NCBI GenBank assembly: GCA_037074615.1
Contig: CM073560.1
Span: 2,301,501 to 2,365,500 of the forward strand
From: Leucaena leucocephala
Lineage: Eukaryota; Streptophyta; Magnoliopsida; Fabales; Fabaceae
Direction: 5' to 3'
DNA: 64,000 bases
The position numbers and the translations under genes were made by a program. Within the stretch, counting starts at the first letter, position 1. Every line of letters begins with the position of its first letter. Shown here in pieces: positions 61,525 through 64,000 of the stretch. A model generated the notes under the pieces. The model saw only the letters and a list, made by a program, of their open reading frames with translations. It ran no database searches and was not told the origin of the DNA.

Positions 61525-62136
61525 CAGAAGTTTACGAGTAACCTTAAAAAGTAAAAATTCCTAAAATTAATCTGATTTGTATACAGCACTTGGAAATTAA
61601 CTCCGTTAAAATTTATTTTAGATTCGAATTCTGGTTGTTCAGTACCATCAAACCACACACACACACACACGCCCACCCCGAATCTCTCAGTAATTCGTCT
61701 TCGTAGCATCGAATCGGAGGCCGTCTATGTTCACAAAAATGTAAAATATAATAACCTATTTTTTTCCAGAAAAATAGAACCTATTTTTAAAATTTATACA
61801 AATATATACCACTCTCTCTAATTCTTGTTATTTTTTCAGGGAATGTTTTTGTTTTCAAAATATTGTTTTATATGGAATTCAAAAATATTCACATTTTATA
61901 ATTTGTGAATAGTTTTATCAAATGACGTAACAAGCAGAATATTTTAATAATTGAAATATATATTCGGTTACTATTGAGGCCCCAATCTCAGAAAATACAG
62001 CTAAGGTTTTACTAGGCAATCCCCGGCCCCCCTCCCCCAAAATCAAAGAGCATGCATGAATATGTAAGAATTAATTACATTAATGATGATAGATTTAAAA
62101 AATCCACAACAATTAATTGAAATTTAAGCATGGTAC

Positions 62137-62144
62137 TATAAATT
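62137..62144 (+). promoter_or_regulatory. TATA box of cysteine-rich peptide gene 2
   Basis: TATAAATT about 80 bases before the ATG, within a 5' flank shared with gene 1 (CTAAGGTTTTACTAGGCAAT in both). Confidence 0.5.
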
Positions 62145-62222
62145 AAGCCTTCCATAGCTGATTTTCTTTATCCTCACTAATTCATTCACCAAATACAATT
62201 CTTCAAACTCTTATTATTGCAA

Positions 62223-63077
62223 ATGGCAAAGGCTTCAACCATTAATTTCGTTTTCTTTGTTTTCTTGTTTCTCATAACATCAGGTAACTCTTTATTAATT
62301 TATCTCTTGTACTTTTTTCATCTTTCATTTTGTTAATACATGAATATATGTATATAGAGAGAGACATACACACACTCTCCTACTAGTCCTAAATATAGCA
62401 CAATTCTAACTAATTCATGCATCTTTGAAAAATTTAGTTTCTTTTTCAACTTTTTCAAAAATATCAGTTGTTTCTAGTTTTACCCTTATCAACTACATTA
62501 ATGGCAAAGTTTCTAGTAGGGCTGCACAAAGACCGAGTAGGACTGGGTTATGCATCAACAGGTAGTCTGGTCTGAAAAAGGATTGGACTAGAATTTTGGA
62601 CCCGAGCACCGACTCAATCTTGTTGGACCCAATGTGTTTTGTATGAGGGGATGATGGGAATTAATTAAGTGATAAATACCAATGGAGGTTGGTCCGAGTG
62701 GTAAGCGGCTCGGTATCGCTTAAGCGAGGTCTCGAGTTCGAACCTTGGCGTACACAGAAAATCCCCGTTGGGAGACTCACCCACTATGGCCAGGTGCGCG
62801 ACGCGGGTCTGATCCGGATGTAATCGGGGCAAAGCTCCGGTGAACCGGGTGGGCAACTAAAAAAAAAATTAAGTGATAAATGAAATGAATGAATGAAAAT
62901 GCAGGGTGGTGCTCAAGAGCAGGAAAAGAAGTAGGAGTAGGGGAACGAATAATAGGGACATTGTGTCCCTGTAGGGATTCCCAGGACTGTGTTCTATGTT
63001 GTACTGACCCTGCGACTCATCGCTTAATTGGTCTTCCTGTTTGTGATCTTTTTTCTCATCTTTTTTTCTGTAAATAA
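62223..63077 (+). CDS. Secreted cysteine-rich peptide 2 (NCR/defensin-like, altered C-terminus)
   Basis: Two exons, 62223-62283 and 62905-63077; 77 residues. The signal exon (MAKASTINFVFFVFLFLITS) and the start of the mature part (GWCSRAGKEV) match gene 1. The core is CPCRDSQDCVLCC then LIGLPVC, but the end reads DLFSHLFFCK: the CFC of gene 1 is reduced to one Cys and the product is shorter by 18 residues. It may therefore have an unpaired cysteine or a different fold. The intron carries a young SINE (62678-62867) that ends 37 bases before the acceptor. The pair arose by tandem duplication of about 2.1 kb. Confidence 0.6.
62678..62867 (+). mobile_element. tRNA-derived SINE, family 1, copy 3 (youngest)
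   Basis: Well-preserved tRNA-like head with A box GGTCCGAGTGGTAAGCGGC and B box GAGTTCGAACC, a body ending GGTGAACCGGGTGGGCAAC and an A tail. Perfect 14-base target duplications (ATTAAGTGATAAAT) lie at 62664-62677 and 62868-62881. The lack of decay suggests recent insertion. Confidence 0.88.
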
Positions 63078-63079
63078 TA

Positions 63080-64000
63080 GGGATGATCTTCATCTTGCTT
63101 ATGCTTGCTGTATTCTCCTCTCTTTGTTGAGTCCTAATTAATACTTCTAATAAATGCTATTTTCCTGAATTAGTGGTCGCTTGGTTCAATTTATTGAACT
63201 TTTCAGAAAGTGTATTTTTTATTTTATAATTGATTGCCTGTTTCGTTTTATAATTTTTTAAAATAAATTTGGAAATATACAATATATATTAGAGAAGAGA
63301 TGCGCACCTCTAGTAGCCGGGAAGTGCTGAAGGATTTGTTACCACAGAAGGTTAGCTTCAGCCTTGAATGGATCTGTTCCAAATGAAAGAGAGTGCGATT
63401 GACTTTTTCTTAATAAGTGGAGGTCACTCTTTACTACTCCATGAAATTGGAAGCACCAAACCAAAACTGAATGAGCCATAAAAGTAATACTCCCTTGTCT
63501 TGTCTGTTATCTTGGTATAAGTCTATTCAATTAATTTGCTCAACTAAAAAACTTATAGTTAACTTATCATTTTGTCTTAAATTAATTTTTTAACTTTACT
63601 AATATTGAATGTGGTTTTAAAGGAGGGGAAAAATACAATGAATTATATTTAAACATTAATTATGTGAATCATATTTAAACTAATGAATTATAAAAGCAGA
63701 AGAGAGATATGACATATAATAAAAATATATTTAAAAAGTAATTTTATTATTTTTATACACATTATTTAACAAAGATAAATTAGGAAAACTATATCAATTT
63801 AAGGCACATTTAACAATTTAACTAACACTCATTGATTCGTGTAGTTTAGTTAGCAACTTCTTATATATTGGACCGGATAGAGTATTATGGACTAAAATAG
63901 GGTCTTTAATGTAAAATTTTAAAAGTTAACGAAATTATGTACAACTGGCACAAAATTCAGGAGTTTTGTGTATTTAACATTTTTCTTCATAGAAGGAGAA
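63080..64000. other. Right-edge spacer, no gene seen
   Basis: 3' flank of peptide gene 2 followed by AT-rich DNA. A MITE-like start (ACTCCCTTGTCTTGTCTGTTA) is at about 63489 and a possible matching end (CCGGATAGAGTATTATGG) at about 63873. Confidence 0.45.

Noticed and set aside
1..64000. CRISPR arrays, bacterial operons or prophage
   Set aside because: Intron structure, miRNAs, SINEs and gene content are those of a plant nuclear genome; no regularly spaced repeats were seen.

Overview
The window is nuclear DNA from a flowering plant, most likely a legume. It is AT-rich and gene-poor, with GT-AG introns, tRNA-derived SINEs, TA-flanked MITEs and long (AT)n runs. The legume call rests on two Bowman-Birk inhibitor loci, a Kunitz-type inhibitor relic and a tandem pair of two-exon genes for secreted cysteine-rich peptides that resemble nodule cysteine-rich peptides. 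The species cannot be named from the sequence. All exon models were built by eye from reading frames, splice sites and comparison between paralogs in the window.

Layout. 0.5-4.7 kb: 5' part of a SWIB/Plus-3 domain gene on the minus strand, running off the left edge, with a LINE relic in its leader. 6.8-7.6 kb: three SINEs stacked at one target. 8.2-8.6 kb: a decayed Bowman-Birk inhibitor. 9-15 kb: mostly AT-rich spacer. 15.05-18.02 kb: an intact two-exon DUF599 membrane protein gene. 18-30 kb: no protein gene seen, but two MIR169 hairpins (24.9 and 29.5 kb) lie in a tandemly duplicated block.

30.7-52.5 kb holds a repeatedly duplicated, divergently arranged gene pair: a minus-strand 3-hydroxyisobutyryl-CoA hydrolase-like gene (14 exons, C-terminal SKL peroxisomal signal) and a plus-strand short-chain dehydrogenase/reductase (SDR, 2 exons). 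Only one hydrolase (38.9-43.0 kb, 380 aa) and one SDR (50.3-52.5 kb, 266 aa) look fully intact. Two hydrolase copies are pseudogenes, one SDR is an internally deleted relic, one SDR has a broken first exon, and orphan exon fragments lie in between. MITEs sit in hydrolase introns, and a GC-rich element with an 8-bp target duplication lies at 43.8-44.6 kb.

54.8-63.1 kb is a defence or secreted-peptide region. It has an intact double-headed Bowman-Birk inhibitor (56.3 kb), a Kunitz inhibitor pseudogene split by a SINE (58.1-58.9 kb), and two tandem cysteine-rich secreted peptide genes (60.1-61.5 and 62.2-63.1 kb), the second with a fresh SINE in its intron.

Likely working products are one nuclear chromatin/transcription-type protein (partial), one DUF599 protein, two miR169 precursors, one peroxisomal acyl-CoA hydrolase, one or two SDRs, one protease inhibitor and two secreted cysteine-rich peptides.
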